DNA from: Thermoplasmata archaeon
GTDB taxonomy: Archaea; Thermoplasmatota; Penumbrarchaeia; JAEHCK01
DNA length: 64,000 bases
Assembly: GCA_020696345.1 (NCBI GenBank)
Contig: JAEHCK010000004.1
Location: 22,916-86,915, forward strand
Direction: 5' to 3'
Shown here: piece by piece, positions 9,886-18,829 of the stretch
Layout: every line of letters starts with the position of its first letter
Position numbering within the stretch: position 1 is the first letter of the stretch
The notes under the pieces: generated by a model
Seen by the model: only the letters and a program-made list of their open reading frames with translations
Told to the model about the DNA's origin: nothing
The model's database searches: none
Position numbers and translations under genes: made by a program

Positions 9886-10278
9886 TTATGCAATATTCTT
9901 TGAGATCAAAATAGCATTAATTACCCCGTGCTGCCCTGGACGCGAAGTCACTCTTGCTGTGCCCACTTCGGTTTCGATAATTGCACCTTTGTTAATGATG
10001 TTTCTTCGGACATAAAAAGGATTAGCATTATTTTCTATGACGGTCAGGATCTTTGTTTTTTTGGACTTTTTCGTTTTTGGATCAATAATATTGGCAACCT
10101 CAGCACCCACTAATTTCATTTTAACATTATCTCCACGAGTGCGTATTTTCATTGCTTTTGTTTTATCCACGGTTGTAAATAGTTTCTCGCGTCCGATCTC
10201 AAAAGGGCGTTTTTTACGGTGTAGGCGGATCCTACCGCCTGATACCTTTTTTTTCGACCGTCCTTGCCATTGTGCCAT
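9886..10278 (-). CDS. rps8e: 30S ribosomal protein S8e
   Basis: This is 130 residues from [18 protein letters not shown]. The family signature is clear: the Lys/Arg-rich N-terminus, [13 protein letters not shown] in the middle, and [17 protein letters not shown] near the end. S8e is a small-subunit ribosomal protein of archaea and eukaryotes. ATG 10278 is chosen because GAGGT lies 5 nt upstream and family members begin this way; the ORF-track start (10326) adds 16 unrelated residues. A TATA-like AAATATATAA lies about 35-45 bp upstream. The gene is a single transcription unit, divergent from the RDD gene. Confidence 0.95.
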   Translation of the reverse strand: MAQWQGRSKKKVSGGRIRLHRKKRPFEIGREKLFTTVDKTKAMKIRTRGDNVKMKLVGAEVANIIDPKTKKSKKTKILTVIENNANPFYVRRNIINKGAIIETEVGTARVTSRPGQHGVINAILISKNIA

Positions 10279-10550
10279 AATATACCTCACTTGGAATCCT
10301 TCTAAATAGCTGATTATATATTTCAAGGTTTCTATTTAGATTGGTAAGTGTGTTATCCTGTAATTATTTCGTTTCATTTCATATTCACGAATACAAACTC
10401 ACCTAATAAACCTTGACGAAATTTTTCGGGGATAACACAGTGTATCCAAATTACCGAAACATTTATATTAAATTCATACATTCTGTAATAATATCCAAAA
10501 AGTTTATAAATAAAAAGTTATGTTATTTATATGTCAGAATTATCTCTGGC

Positions 10551-10568
10551 AGGAAAGTTTATATATAA
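10551..10568 (+). promoter_or_regulatory. BRE/TATA promoter of RDD gene
   Basis: GGAAAGTTTATATATAA is a near-ideal archaeal BRE plus TATA box. Transcription about 25 bp downstream would give a short leader of ~20 nt carrying the GAGGTGA ribosome site before ATG 10613. A weaker TATA (TTTATAAATA) lies near 10502. Confidence 0.65.
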
Positions 10569-10612
10569 TAATAGAAAATAGTATTCAATACATTTTCATC
10601 AGAGGTGAGAAA

Positions 10613-11386
10613 ATGGTAGAAGAAGAAGAGGAGTATTTTGTTCCTGAATCAAATTGGGGACGTCGAGCTGGTGCATTTTTCATTGACCTGTTCATTGTTT
10701 TCATTTTGACTTATGCAATATTTCTCCTATTTATTTCGAATTATATGATATTTTTGCCTTTTCCGGTTGATAACCTACTGCTTTTCGTAATATTCTGGAT
10801 AGTTGTTGGAATAATTACGATCGTATTTTCGGGTGTTCTCGAAGGTACTATTGATACCACGGTTGGCAAAGGCGTATTTGGTTTACAGGTCTATTCACTG
10901 GACACCGAGACCATGACCGTGGGCAAAGGCATTCTACGAAGTGTCAGTAAATTGGTCTGGTTCTTTGTGCCGATAGATATGGCTGCAGGAAAAGGTAAGG
11001 GCGACCCACGCCAGCGAGCATTGGACTTATCGGCTAACACGATCGTAGCCGATCGGATGCTTGTTGAGCAGCCAGCAGCTGAACCAAGTGGTTTGCACCG
11101 GGGTGAAATTTATGTTAAACCCATTGAAACCAAGTCGAAGGAAGATAAGGATTCTAAAGGAAAGTTCTCAAAAGAATTCATTGCAAAGCAACTTGCCGCG
11201 GGCAAAGAAGTCCCAATCCCGAAAGAACTTCGGTCCGGCAAATGTTCACGGTGCGGTACTCCATATAATATCGTAAAAAAAGAAGATGGCAGATGGTCCG
11301 GGTTATGGAATTTACGCTGTATATGGTGCAATAAAATGGTTTTCGAGGAATATACACGCCGGTCCCAACCAGGTAAATGGGTGTAA
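10613..11386 (+). CDS. RDD-family membrane protein with C-terminal zinc-ribbon-like motif
   Basis: This is 257 residues. An acidic N-terminus leads into the RDD signature WGRRAGAFFIDLFIVFIL, a second and third membrane helix (FVIFWIVVGIITIVFSG) and the typical GTTVGKGVFGLQV-like loop. A hydrophilic linker follows, then a cysteine module CSRCGTPYN...CIWCNKM with two CxxC pairs that probably bind zinc. RDD proteins are small integral membrane proteins, some linked to ion transport; the substrate here is unknown. ATG 10613 is preferred to the upstream ORF-track start because GAGGTGA lies 5-6 nt before it and a promoter lies inside the extra ORF part. Confidence 0.8.
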   Translation: MVEEEEEYFVPESNWGRRAGAFFIDLFIVFILTYAIFLLFISNYMIFLPFPVDNLLLFVIFWIVVGIITIVFSGVLEGTIDTTVGKGVFGLQVYSLDTETMTVGKGILRSVSKLVWFFVPIDMAAGKGKGDPRQRALDLSANTIVADRMLVEQPAAEPSGLHRGEIYVKPIETKSKEDKDSKGKFSKEFIAKQLAAGKEVPIPKELRSGKCSRCGTPYNIVKKEDGRWSGLWNLRCIWCNKMVFEEYTRRSQPGKWV

Positions 11387-11454
11387 TTAATATAGTCTTA
11401 CTCCCGATTTAGGTAAAGATAAAAATTATTATGTTGAAAATAACAAATATATTC

Positions 11455-11490
11455 AGGGGTCGGGGGTCACAATTTAGGGGTCAGGGTGAT
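11455..11490. repeat. AGGGGTCGGGG-type short intergenic repeat
   Basis: AGGGGTCGGGGGTCACAATT and a following TTAGGGGTCAGGG recur in variants near 1042, 1290, 11665, 12133, 43115 and 43275, always between genes. Apart from this, 11387-11727 holds only AT-rich DNA. Confidence 0.6.
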
Positions 11491-11727
11491 TTAGTAATTG
11501 AATTTATTTCGAATTATTTGTAAGTAATTTCACCATATCTGCAAATTGTTTTCTATGCCATATAATGTTAAAGTTTATTTTAAGATTTAATATGAAATGC
11601 ATAATGAACAAAAATATCTATAATTATGGGATAAAAGAAAAAATTAAATTTAGAAACTTAAGAAACCCTGACCCCTCTCGATAACACCTTGGTAATCAAC
11701 ATTAACCATTCAAGTTCATATCCACCG

Positions 11728-11797
11728 AGTAGCGCAGGGGAATTTCACCCCCACGCCCTCACAGAACCGGACGTGAACCTCTCGATTCATCCGGCTC
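11728..11797 (-). ncRNA. Group II intron domains V and VI
   Basis: On the minus strand, 11797-11764 reads as a 34-nt domain V. It begins GAGCCGGATGAATC, has a GAGA tetraloop and ends GGTTCACGTCCGGTTC, with the catalytic AGC triad and the two-nucleotide bulge. A domain VI-like hairpin follows (GGGCGTGGGGG, loop, CCCCTGCGCT), and the probable 3' intron end lies near 11728. This is the most conserved part of group II introns. Confidence 0.65.
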
Positions 11798-12126
11798 TTA
11801 TTACAGAAGTTTCATCGCTACTACGAGTTGTTCCACCCCTGTGCCCTGGATCGGTATTCTCGGGAGCGGGATCTAATTTATTATTACTGGATTAGGATCG
11901 GGTTCTGATTTGTTTTAGCTGAAATAGGTTCGGGTTAATATCTTATCTACAACCGAGCCTAAACCAACGAAATATATGCAGAGCCTGCCAAGCGGTTTTT
12001 CTACAGAGCCTAACGCAGTGGAGCCCGAGCCCGATAATAATGGAGTGATATCTTAGATTTACATGAATTCTGCTCCTGAAAGCCGACTCCGAGGGACCTA
12101 CCCTCATCTCCTGTGCCACATCGTGG
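11798..12126 (-). other. Probable ORF-less upstream part of the group II intron remnant
   Basis: Upstream of domain V on the minus strand is a GC-richer, structure-rich stretch (for example TGTGCCACGATGTGGCACA at its far end). It fits a reduced domain I-IV region without a reverse transcriptase gene. I cannot assign the individual domains. The 62-aa ORF in the track (11943-12131) shows no family resemblance. Confidence 0.3.
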
Positions 12127-12200
12127 CACAATGACCCCAGACCCCTAGTTGAACTGATATTATTTACTTTAGAAAGTAATTGGTAACAGCAACCTGGCGG

Positions 12201-13793
12201 CTATTTCCGTGGTTTGATCTTTTCGGTTGAACCTGTAGCGCTCAACATCGTTTGTAAAGAGTTATTATATTCCGGCGGCTCGGACCTGAGTAAATTTTCA
12301 GCCGGGTCTTTTAAAAATTGTGCGAAATCGAACTCGGTCTGTGTGTACTGCCATTTCTTACCCTCACCACGATCCATAGCCAATAAAAATGCATAAGCCA
12401 CCGCTTTCACCTTTGTGTCTCCACCGCGATACTTGTCGATGGCACGAACTGTATCGTCTACACCCTTGGTCATGTATATTCGTGCAATTTGGTCTGCAAA
12501 TTGAGCGATCTCCGGTAGTTTTTCGTATTCTGGCAGCAAAGAAATTATGGTTTTCTTTTTGATCTGAACATCGGCTTCTTTTAGTATTTCCGAAGCTTTG
12601 ATCTTATTGATATCGAACTTTTTATAGGTGTTCTTGGAGATCTTATTGTCGTGTGTAATAGCATATATCGCACTTTTTCCGAACCTGGACCAGTAATGCC
12701 CAAGAATTTTACTTGGAGTCGCCTTGTCGAATACCACGGATTCGTCCGCTTTTTTCATAACAGCCCATAATGCCTTGCGCTCTAGTGGTGTTGGCGATAA
12801 TGCTTTGATGAATGCCTTTAAATTTGATCCGTAACAGTGGTTATTCATGATATAGATATTCCTACCCAGGCTCTGATAACTGCTCCGAAGCTCTTCAAGA
12901 TGTTTAGCGAACAGATCGGAATCCATAATTTCACCCAATTGATATTTTTTTAAAATTTCGGACGAAATGACGGGTGGTTCTTCGATCTCGCAGTCCTTGC
13001 ATTTATCCTTGCAAATGGGTTGTGCGATTATATTTACACTGAAATCGTCTGTCAGGTTTCTATCAGCTATACGCTGTACCAAAATGCCCAGGGTATGGCC
13101 CTTACTCTTCCTGGAACAGCGTTCACAGATACCGAGAGTAATATCTGCAGAGTGCCACTCGATCTCAAGATAAGGTTCGCCTCTCTGCTGGCGTTTTCGT
13201 ACAGCTTTTGGCACGAGGTGCGGGCAGGTATAGACCTGTCCTTTTCGTTCTAAGTTCATCTTTAATCCGCCAATAGCCTCGCGTATGAATTCAGTTGGCG
13301 GTTCCGAGGTACGCCCGGTGCATATCAACCCATTCTTGGTAGCATAAACATGTAATCTCTTCTTTTTTACAATGTCCAATACACCCATCAATAACCATTT
13401 TGGTTCATCATAATGCTGCACTGCCACAAGTTTCTCCTTCTTGGTTTTTCCACGAAATGCGAATTGGACTGTGCCGTATGGTGTCTTAAACGGTGCAAGA
13501 TATGGTGCCTTGCCCTCGATCGCCAGTGTCAAGGTGGCCGCATACGCGCGTGCCAATAGATCACCGCGTGCCGAGAACTTCTTTAACATACGCTCATCAT
13601 CGGCAAAGCTCTGGATGCGCTCTACCTGTTTACGTACAACATCAAAATAGCATCTGCTGTGGCCTATGCATTTTGGTAGAATTAACTCGGGATCCTTCTT
13701 TAACCTCTTTGCTTTTTTAATAAGATCTTTTTCCAGTACCTTTGATGCTGTTCGTGCACCGGTCCGGATTCGATATTTTTTCGTTGATGGCAT
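12201..13793 (-). CDS. Unrecognised 530-aa basic protein with cysteine clusters
   Basis: This is a long soluble protein without signal peptide or membrane helices. The N-terminal ~40 residues are very basic (KYRIRTGARTASK, KKAKRLKK). A middle region holds possible zinc ligands: CPH near residue 190, CERC near 220, and the cluster CKDKCKDC near 262. The C-terminal half is helical. I do not recognise the family; the basic N-terminus and zinc-like clusters would suit a nucleic-acid-associated protein, which is inference only. The start MPSTKKYR is the only reasonable one. The gene stands alone, with the intron remnant downstream and an 8-bp repeat array upstream. Confidence 0.75.
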   Translation of the reverse strand: MPSTKKYRIRTGARTASKVLEKDLIKKAKRLKKDPELILPKCIGHSRCYFDVVRKQVERIQSFADDERMLKKFSARGDLLARAYAATLTLAIEGKAPYLAPFKTPYGTVQFAFRGKTKKEKLVAVQHYDEPKWLLMGVLDIVKKKRLHVYATKNGLICTGRTSEPPTEFIREAIGGLKMNLERKGQVYTCPHLVPKAVRKRQQRGEPYLEIEWHSADITLGICERCSRKSKGHTLGILVQRIADRNLTDDFSVNIIAQPICKDKCKDCEIEEPPVISSEILKKYQLGEIMDSDLFAKHLEELRSSYQSLGRNIYIMNNHCYGSNLKAFIKALSPTPLERKALWAVMKKADESVVFDKATPSKILGHYWSRFGKSAIYAITHDNKISKNTYKKFDINKIKASEILKEADVQIKKKTIISLLPEYEKLPEIAQFADQIARIYMTKGVDDTVRAIDKYRGGDTKVKAVAYAFLLAMDRGEGKKWQYTQTEFDFAQFLKDPAENLLRSEPPEYNNSLQTMLSATGSTEKIKPRK

Positions 13794-13952
13794 GATATTG
13801 ATTCCAAAGATTTTTGATTGTAATATATATTATTGAGATTTAAATCTTTATGATTAAATTAAGTATTATTGAATTGGATGTCAACATATATTTTTGATGT
13901 TAGGTTATGGGTTATGGGTTATAGATGATAAAGTTAAAGGCTGAAAGACGAG

Positions 13953-14004
13953 AGACCGGTTGACTGGTTGACCGGGTGACCAGTTTACCAGATGATCGGC
14001 GGAC
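13953..14004. repeat. Degenerate 8-bp-period array
   Basis: Octamers GACCGGTT, GACTGGTT, GACCGGGT, GACCAGTT, TACCAGAT and GATCGGCG run head to tail just before the stop of the next minus-strand gene. They belong to the same family as 959, 16835 and 55101. Confidence 0.7.
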
Positions 14005-14010
14005 CTTCAA

Positions 14011-14628
14011 TTAATCCACCTTGAAATCCTTTTCGATCACGAACGAACCAATATAATCGCAATCTTTACAATGGTATTTATATCCACTGATAAGGCCAGC
14101 TTCATAGTACAGTTCCTTGCTGCCGCATTCAGGGCAGAGGAACGTTGTGACCTTATTGGGCTTTTTTATCTCGTCTTTATCTCCATGGTGCACTTGTTTT
14201 TTAACCTCATATTTTTCGTGCCAACTAGTCTCTTCCATAGGGACCGAGCCTATCTTAAACTTCTTTGAAGGTCGTGATTTGGATTTGGTTTTCGCGCTGA
14301 TTTTCTCTCTTTTCTTGAATTTCTGTTCGGCTTCAAATACCTTTTCCAAACCTGATCTTTGTGCAAGATCGATACTTTCTTCACCACCATCCCCAGTAAA
14401 CAGTTGGGGTGTACCAGATGTGAGAAAATAGAATATATACATCATAAGTAAAATTATTCCAACACCGAGCCCCAAGGCGCCATAATAAAACATTGGCATG
14501 TTGGCATAAAACAGAAACCCGCTTGACATTACCAAAATAACCAGAAATATGACTAGGAGCTTGGTTCTGAACTCTACACGGTGAGCTTCACGGTCCCCGA
14601 CACTGAATATATCATTTTCTTTTTTCAT
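14011..14628 (-). CDS. Two-helix membrane protein with C-terminal zinc ribbon
   Basis: This is 205 residues. Two adjacent membrane helices (about 23-43 and 48-70) follow a short N-terminus. A basic cytoplasmic linker (KKREKISAKTKSKSRPSKK) comes next, and the C-terminal zinc ribbon is FLCPECGSKELYYEAG...YHCKDCDYIG. The ribbon resembles those that recognise nucleic acid or protein partners, but no specific family is recognised. The fold pattern of membrane hairpin plus cytoplasmic ribbon is also seen in the following divergent gene (14812), so the two may belong to one functional group. It ends at the 8-bp repeat array. Confidence 0.75.
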   Translation of the reverse strand: MKKENDIFSVGDREAHRVEFRTKLLVIFLVILVMSSGFLFYANMPMFYYGALGLGVGIILLMMYIFYFLTSGTPQLFTGDGGEESIDLAQRSGLEKVFEAEQKFKKREKISAKTKSKSRPSKKFKIGSVPMEETSWHEKYEVKKQVHHGDKDEIKKPNKVTTFLCPECGSKELYYEAGLISGYKYHCKDCDYIGSFVIEKDFKVD

Positions 14629-14811
14629 TGTAATGAATGGTATGTTTCTAATACGATTTAAAAATAACTGAGATACGGCTTGAAGTGAATATTAAATTTA
14701 TTTTAATATAAAATATAAATGGAAGTAGATTTAAATATGTTAAATATAATTCAGATTAAGACCCATATGGTATTATTGATTACTGATATCAAATTTTAAG
14801 GGGGTAGTAAA

Positions 14812-15735
14812 ATATTAGCAGACAAGTATAAATTTTCCCGCCACTCCAATTACGTGTTGAGCTGTATCATATTCACTGTGTTATTGATAGGCCTTATACC
14901 CTTAGGGCAAATCTCTTTCAATTCAGAAGCAGCTGCCGAGCACAAAGAATACGAAACTGAAGGGTTTTCGGTAAATATCACTATCCCAAAGAACACTTAT
15001 AAATCTGTGGACGTTAGCTTCATAACTGGCAACTCACTTGAAGTGGTGTATACCTTACAGGTGAAGGACAACCTTCCGGTTGATGCATGGTTCGTGAACA
15101 ACGATAATTATTTGCTCCTCTCTGGCGATGCACAGTTTCTATTTTTCATGGATGGTACCGGTCAGCAAGTATCATACATGAAACGAATAGTAACGTTGAC
15201 CAAGTACGACAACTATAAGCTGGTGATCACTAATTATTATGCCAACCAGACCGTAGAAGTGAATATTTTTGGTGAGGTCAGGACCTATTTCGATGTGCCG
15301 CCTGAAGAACCGCCTACTGAAGACGATGATGTAAAAGAAGACTCAACTGAATATCCGCCAGTGATGTATTATTCTTTGGCTGCTGTCATTGCGATCATTA
15401 TCATTCTGTTAATAATTGTAATAATTCTTTATAATAAGCTGAATGAGGCCATTCATGGTATAGAAAAGGTTCAGGAAAAACAGCCTTCCAGAAAGCCCAA
15501 GAACAAGCCGAAGGCCCGTAAAGATAAAGCAAAGGCCAAGGCTAAACCCAAGCCAAAACCGGAAGCGCCCAAGAGAGCCCCAACCAAAAAGGCCAAACCG
15601 ACCAAAGAGAAAGAGAAAGCTCCGCCTGCGAAAAAGCCTGAAGATGGCAAAGAATCTAATTCGGTCATGTTCTGCGGTCACTGCGGCGCGCCAACGGAGA
15701 CGCCGTTTTGCAAGAAATGCGGCAAGAAAGCGTGA
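14812..15735 (+). CDS. Membrane-anchored protein with AlaProLys linker and zinc ribbon; probable ATA start
   Basis: This is about 307 residues. A basic N-terminus (ADKYKFSRHSNY) precedes an export/anchor helix, a ~130-residue outside domain, a second helix (MYYSLAAVIAIIIILLIIVIIL), an Ala/Pro/Lys-rich linker and a C-terminal ribbon FCGHCGAPTETPFCKKCG. The frame opens at 14800 after a stop and has no ATG, GTG or TTG until GTG 14854. That GTG lies inside the anchor helix region and has no ribosome site. GGGGGT ends 6 nt before the in-frame ATA at 14812, so I propose ATA as the start. A sequencing error (ATG read as ATA) is the alternative. Function is unknown. Confidence 0.7.
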   Translation: MLADKYKFSRHSNYVLSCIIFTVLLIGLIPLGQISFNSEAAAEHKEYETEGFSVNITIPKNTYKSVDVSFITGNSLEVVYTLQVKDNLPVDAWFVNNDNYLLLSGDAQFLFFMDGTGQQVSYMKRIVTLTKYDNYKLVITNYYANQTVEVNIFGEVRTYFDVPPEEPPTEDDDVKEDSTEYPPVMYYSLAAVIAIIIILLIIVIILYNKLNEAIHGIEKVQEKQPSRKPKNKPKARKDKAKAKAKPKPKPEAPKRAPTKKAKPTKEKEKAPPAKKPEDGKESNSVMFCGHCGAPTETPFCKKCGKKA

Positions 15736-15799
15736 ACTGACCAGTATTTTTAACTGGTGTTTATTTATCATAGCTTGATTGTGCATTTTTTAATTGCAC

Positions 15800-15839
15800 A
15801 TATATGACTTATTAGTAGATGACGCCACAAGTCATATAT
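15800..15839. promoter_or_regulatory. Operator-like palindrome in the fic promoter
   Basis: ATATATGACTT (15800-15810) is repeated inverted as AAGTCATATAT (15829-15839), with perfect 11-bp arms around an 18-bp centre. The left arm overlaps a TATA-like sequence. A smaller TGTGCA/TGCACA pair lies just upstream. The layout fits a repressor site and places the transcription start downstream of the ORF-track ATG at 15819. Confidence 0.5.
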
Positions 15840-15854
15840 ACTTATAGATTATAT

Positions 15855-16769
15855 ATGATTAATAGTGATATTTTGGATACAGTCATATTGGAAGCGCTAA
15901 GGTCAAAACTCCTAGAGCGAATGGATTTTAACACGCTGCCGGGATCTATCTGGAAACGCTGTGCAGCACTCAACACATGGGGTACAAATGCCATCGAAGG
16001 TAGCACAATTACACACGCAGAAGCTGAGAAAATATTACTGGAGGGGCGCAGTGTCGCAGGTAAACCCATAAAAGATGTAATGGAGACCATCCATCACGAA
16101 CGTGCGTTCAGGGGTCTTTTAGAAAGGCGAAAAAAAGAGATCTCTCTAGTAACTATTCTTGAGCTTCACGAGGAGGTGTTTCGAGCTATACTCTCTGATG
16201 CGGGGCAATGGCGTAGGATCAATGTACGAATTTCCGGCGCCAGTTTCACACCGCCAAGACAAGAAAAGGTCCTCAACGAGATGGAGGCCTGGGTAAAGGA
16301 TAACAGGCAATGTGATGTTGAAGGTATGGATACTTTTGAACTAGGTGCAAGAATGCATTTCGGCTTCGAGCGTATACATCCATTCAGCGATGGCAATGGA
16401 CGCATAGGAAGACTTCTTTTGAACCTGCATTTTATTCGGAGAAATTGGCCTTTTGTCCACGTACTGCCGCGGCATCGGGATGAATATTTAGAAAGCCTGG
16501 ATGCAGCATTTGGAGGTGATCCTACCTTGCTTGTGAACTTATTGAAGATGCTTATGGGCGCAAGCCTGCTCGACCTACTGGACCAGGTTGGAACTCAAGA
16601 GGACACGCTAATATCGTTAAAAGAGGCCGCAAGATCTTACCCGTACAGTGAAAAATATCTTGCATTGCGGTGCAAGCAGGGTGAGCTGCCCGCATTGACC
16701 TCAGGCCGGGAATGGAGAACAAGCCGACGGGCAATGGAGCTGTATGGAGATATCATTGGAAGGAAGTGA
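15855..16769 (+). CDS. Fic-family AMPylation-type protein
   Basis: This is about 304 residues. The Fic active-site loop HPFSDGNGRIGRLLLN carries the catalytic His and the phosphate-binding residues, and a target-clamp region lies before it. The N-terminal motif TNAIEG matches the inhibitory (S/T)xxxE(G/N) helix that controls class II Fic enzymes from within the same chain. Fic proteins usually transfer AMP to a protein hydroxyl. The C-terminal ~60 residues look like a small winged-helix or excisionase-like DNA-binding domain (SLKEAARSYPYSEKYLALRC...), suggesting autoregulation at the palindrome upstream. I prefer ATG 15855; ATG 15819 lies inside the palindrome. No separate antitoxin gene is adjacent. 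Confidence 0.88.
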   Translation: MINSDILDTVILEALRSKLLERMDFNTLPGSIWKRCAALNTWGTNAIEGSTITHAEAEKILLEGRSVAGKPIKDVMETIHHERAFRGLLERRKKEISLVTILELHEEVFRAILSDAGQWRRINVRISGASFTPPRQEKVLNEMEAWVKDNRQCDVEGMDTFELGARMHFGFERIHPFSDGNGRIGRLLLNLHFIRRNWPFVHVLPRHRDEYLESLDAAFGGDPTLLVNLLKMLMGASLLDLLDQVGTQEDTLISLKEAARSYPYSEKYLALRCKQGELPALTSGREWRTSRRAMELYGDIIGRK

Positions 16770-16834
16770 AGAATTGATTGTGAATTGTTAATCATGAATG
16801 GGGAATTGAACGAATGGGGGAATGAAAGACTGGG

Positions 16835-16871
16835 GATCGACCAGTCGGCTAGTCAACCAGCAGACCAACCC
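16835..16871. repeat. Short 8-bp-period array
   Basis: ATCGACCA, GTCGGCTA, GTCAACCA and GCAGACCA form one more member of the octamer family, in the gap after fic. Confidence 0.65.
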
Positions 16872-16920
16872 ACTAAAATGATACTTAATTCTTTATTTTG
16901 TTCCAGCCTTATGGCTACGA

Positions 16921-16961
16921 ATAAAAAAAGAAAAAATTAGGGGCCTTTGCGAGACCCCTAA
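16921..16961 (-). terminator. Hairpin plus U-tract terminator of the first GIGT-repeat gene
   Basis: On the minus strand TTAGGGG (16961-16955) pairs with CCCCTAA (16943-16937), followed directly by a T-rich run (16936-16921). This is a clear intrinsic-type terminator about 80 nt past the stop at 17041. Confidence 0.65.
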
Positions 16962-17040
16962 AAGTTCCCGAAATGGGATATCATTGTAGTTGTTAGTTAT
17001 CTCTCAACTAACTATCTTTCGGGTGACTTCCCCAGATTTT

Positions 17041-18726
17041 TTATGGAAGTGGCGTTGTAATCGTGTACTCAATGAATATTCCTTCCAGATGGATATCCGT
17101 GGGGTTCGTTGGCACTTTCCATAGCGCATGTACGAGGTACACATTGGTTGTTGAGTTGACCGGGGTAAAGGAGACCGAAGTTGTACTCAACGTTGATCGT
17201 CCGGGAGTACCGCTGCTCGACAACGCACCAGTCATTCCCCCCATACCCCCCGTACTTGGATTGTAACGAAGGAGCGACACTGTAATATCTTCTGTCGAGT
17301 CGCTGTCTTTGATGTACGCAGTGAATTTTGTAATGTCCGCGCCGTCTGGAAGCTGGACGGAAGCATAGAAACTGACGGTCTGTGCGGAGGTAGTGCCTCT
17401 TATATTGTGATAACTTCCATAATTATCGATGCAATACGAATAGCTACTTGACCCAGGGGCGAATTCACTTGGTGGTATCGAGAGGTGGCGTGTTGTTATC
17501 GGAATTGTGATGCTACCATCGACTTTCAAATTACCTGCTATGTGCAACTTTTCTGTCGGGTTCGTTGTGCCGATGCCGACATTGCCGGAAAAATATGCAG
17601 TTCCGTCGTTCACCACCCAAAACCGGTTGGCGCCACCAGTGCGGATACGGAAGGCCAGATAGTTAGGGTCTGAACTGCCTGTATCTACTGTCATGCCTAA
17701 GCCTGTCGTTGACGGATTTACAATTTTGGCCGCCCATTGACCACCTATATTGTGCTCGACATGAAGGCGGGTTATTGGATTCGTCGTCCCTATGCCGACA
17801 TTACCTGATGTTGTGTATACATTTCCTGTACCAGTCCATGAATCATCAGTATCATCATACCCAACTGCTGCGTGGTCACCCCAGCCGTAGGCGGTGTTCC
17901 ATTGACCGGAATTACCACCTGTGGCAGTGATGACACCGTTAACTTCTAACTTGGTTGACGGGCTCGTCGTGCCGATGCCGACATTGCCGGAAAAATATGC
18001 AGTTCCGTCGTTCACCACCCAAAACCGGTTGGCGCCACCAGTGCGGATACGGAAAGCCAGATAATTAGGATCTGAGCTACCTGTATCTACTGTCATGCCT
18101 AAGCCTGTCGTTGACGGATTTACAATTTTGGCCGCCCATTGGCCACCTATATTGTGCTCGACATGAAGGCGGGTTATTGGATTCGTCGTCCCTATGCCGA
18201 CATTACCTGATGTTGTGTATACATTTCCTGTACCAATCCATGAATCATCAGTATCATCATACCCAACTGCTGCGTGGTCACCCCAGCCGTAGGCGGTATC
18301 CCAATTGCCTATTTGTGTACCTGTAATACCTGCCGCCGGGCTAACACCGAACACGGGGTCGGTCTCGGTGTATGATGACATATACCCAGCTGCTGCATGA
18401 TCGCCCCAGCCGTAGGCGGTGTTCCATTGACCAGAATTACCGCCTGTTGCGGTAATGACACCGTTCACGTCCAGCTCAGTTGTGGGCGCTGCAGTCCCGA
18501 TACCAACCTTGCCATCTGCTGTAATAACCATCCTCTGTTGACCATTTGTAACTATCCTCAGATCTTGGTTATTTGTCGTTCCAAAAACATCGCTGCTGCT
18601 GACTGAATTGCCTTGTGTGCTCCATTTTTTACCGGCCGCTGCGTTCACCGACGGGGCCAAGGTCATTGTTACAAGCAAAACCAATGTTAGCAACATGATG
18701 ATCTTTCCAATTTTTCTAACTTTCAT
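17041..18726 (-). CDS. Secreted GIGT/tail-fibre-repeat surface protein, paralogue 1
   Basis: This is 561 residues. A signal peptide (KIIMLLTLVLLVTMTLAPSVNAAA) is followed by modules of the type GKVGIGTAAPTTELDVNGVI and WNTAYGWGDHAAAGY, known from bacterial surface proteins and phage tail fibres. A block of roughly 80 residues (TRLHVEHNIGGQWAAKIVNP...) is present twice almost unchanged. The C-terminal ~150 residues form a different, probably beta-sandwich domain. GGAGG lies 8 nt before the ATG. The first ~145 residues are almost identical to the neighbour at 19282-21090, so a recent duplication is likely. The probable role is a trimeric or fibrous adhesin; a viral origin is possible. The modules are unusual for archaea and suggest transfer. 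Confidence 0.85.
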   Translation of the reverse strand: MKVRKIGKIIMLLTLVLLVTMTLAPSVNAAAGKKWSTQGNSVSSSDVFGTTNNQDLRIVTNGQQRMVITADGKVGIGTAAPTTELDVNGVITATGGNSGQWNTAYGWGDHAAAGYMSSYTETDPVFGVSPAAGITGTQIGNWDTAYGWGDHAAVGYDDTDDSWIGTGNVYTTSGNVGIGTTNPITRLHVEHNIGGQWAAKIVNPSTTGLGMTVDTGSSDPNYLAFRIRTGGANRFWVVNDGTAYFSGNVGIGTTSPSTKLEVNGVITATGGNSGQWNTAYGWGDHAAVGYDDTDDSWTGTGNVYTTSGNVGIGTTNPITRLHVEHNIGGQWAAKIVNPSTTGLGMTVDTGSSDPNYLAFRIRTGGANRFWVVNDGTAYFSGNVGIGTTNPTEKLHIAGNLKVDGSITIPITTRHLSIPPSEFAPGSSSYSYCIDNYGSYHNIRGTTSAQTVSFYASVQLPDGADITKFTAYIKDSDSTEDITVSLLRYNPSTGGMGGMTGALSSSGTPGRSTLSTTSVSFTPVNSTTNVYLVHALWKVPTNPTDIHLEGIFIEYTITTPLP

Positions 18727-18829
18727 TTATTTTCCTCCACGTTTTTATCTAATTTTTTTTTCTTATTATCAAACGCTATCAAAATTCTAACACGATCAAA
18801 ACTTTCAATTAATTCGATCTGTTTGTTCT

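Noticed and set aside
11943-12131. 62-aa minus-strand ORF as intron-encoded protein
   Set aside because: It is far too short for a reverse transcriptase and has none of its motifs.
15409-15786. 125-aa minus-strand ORF rich in Phe, Arg and Leu
   Set aside because: It is the antisense shadow of the Ala/Pro/Lys linker of the 14812-15735 gene.
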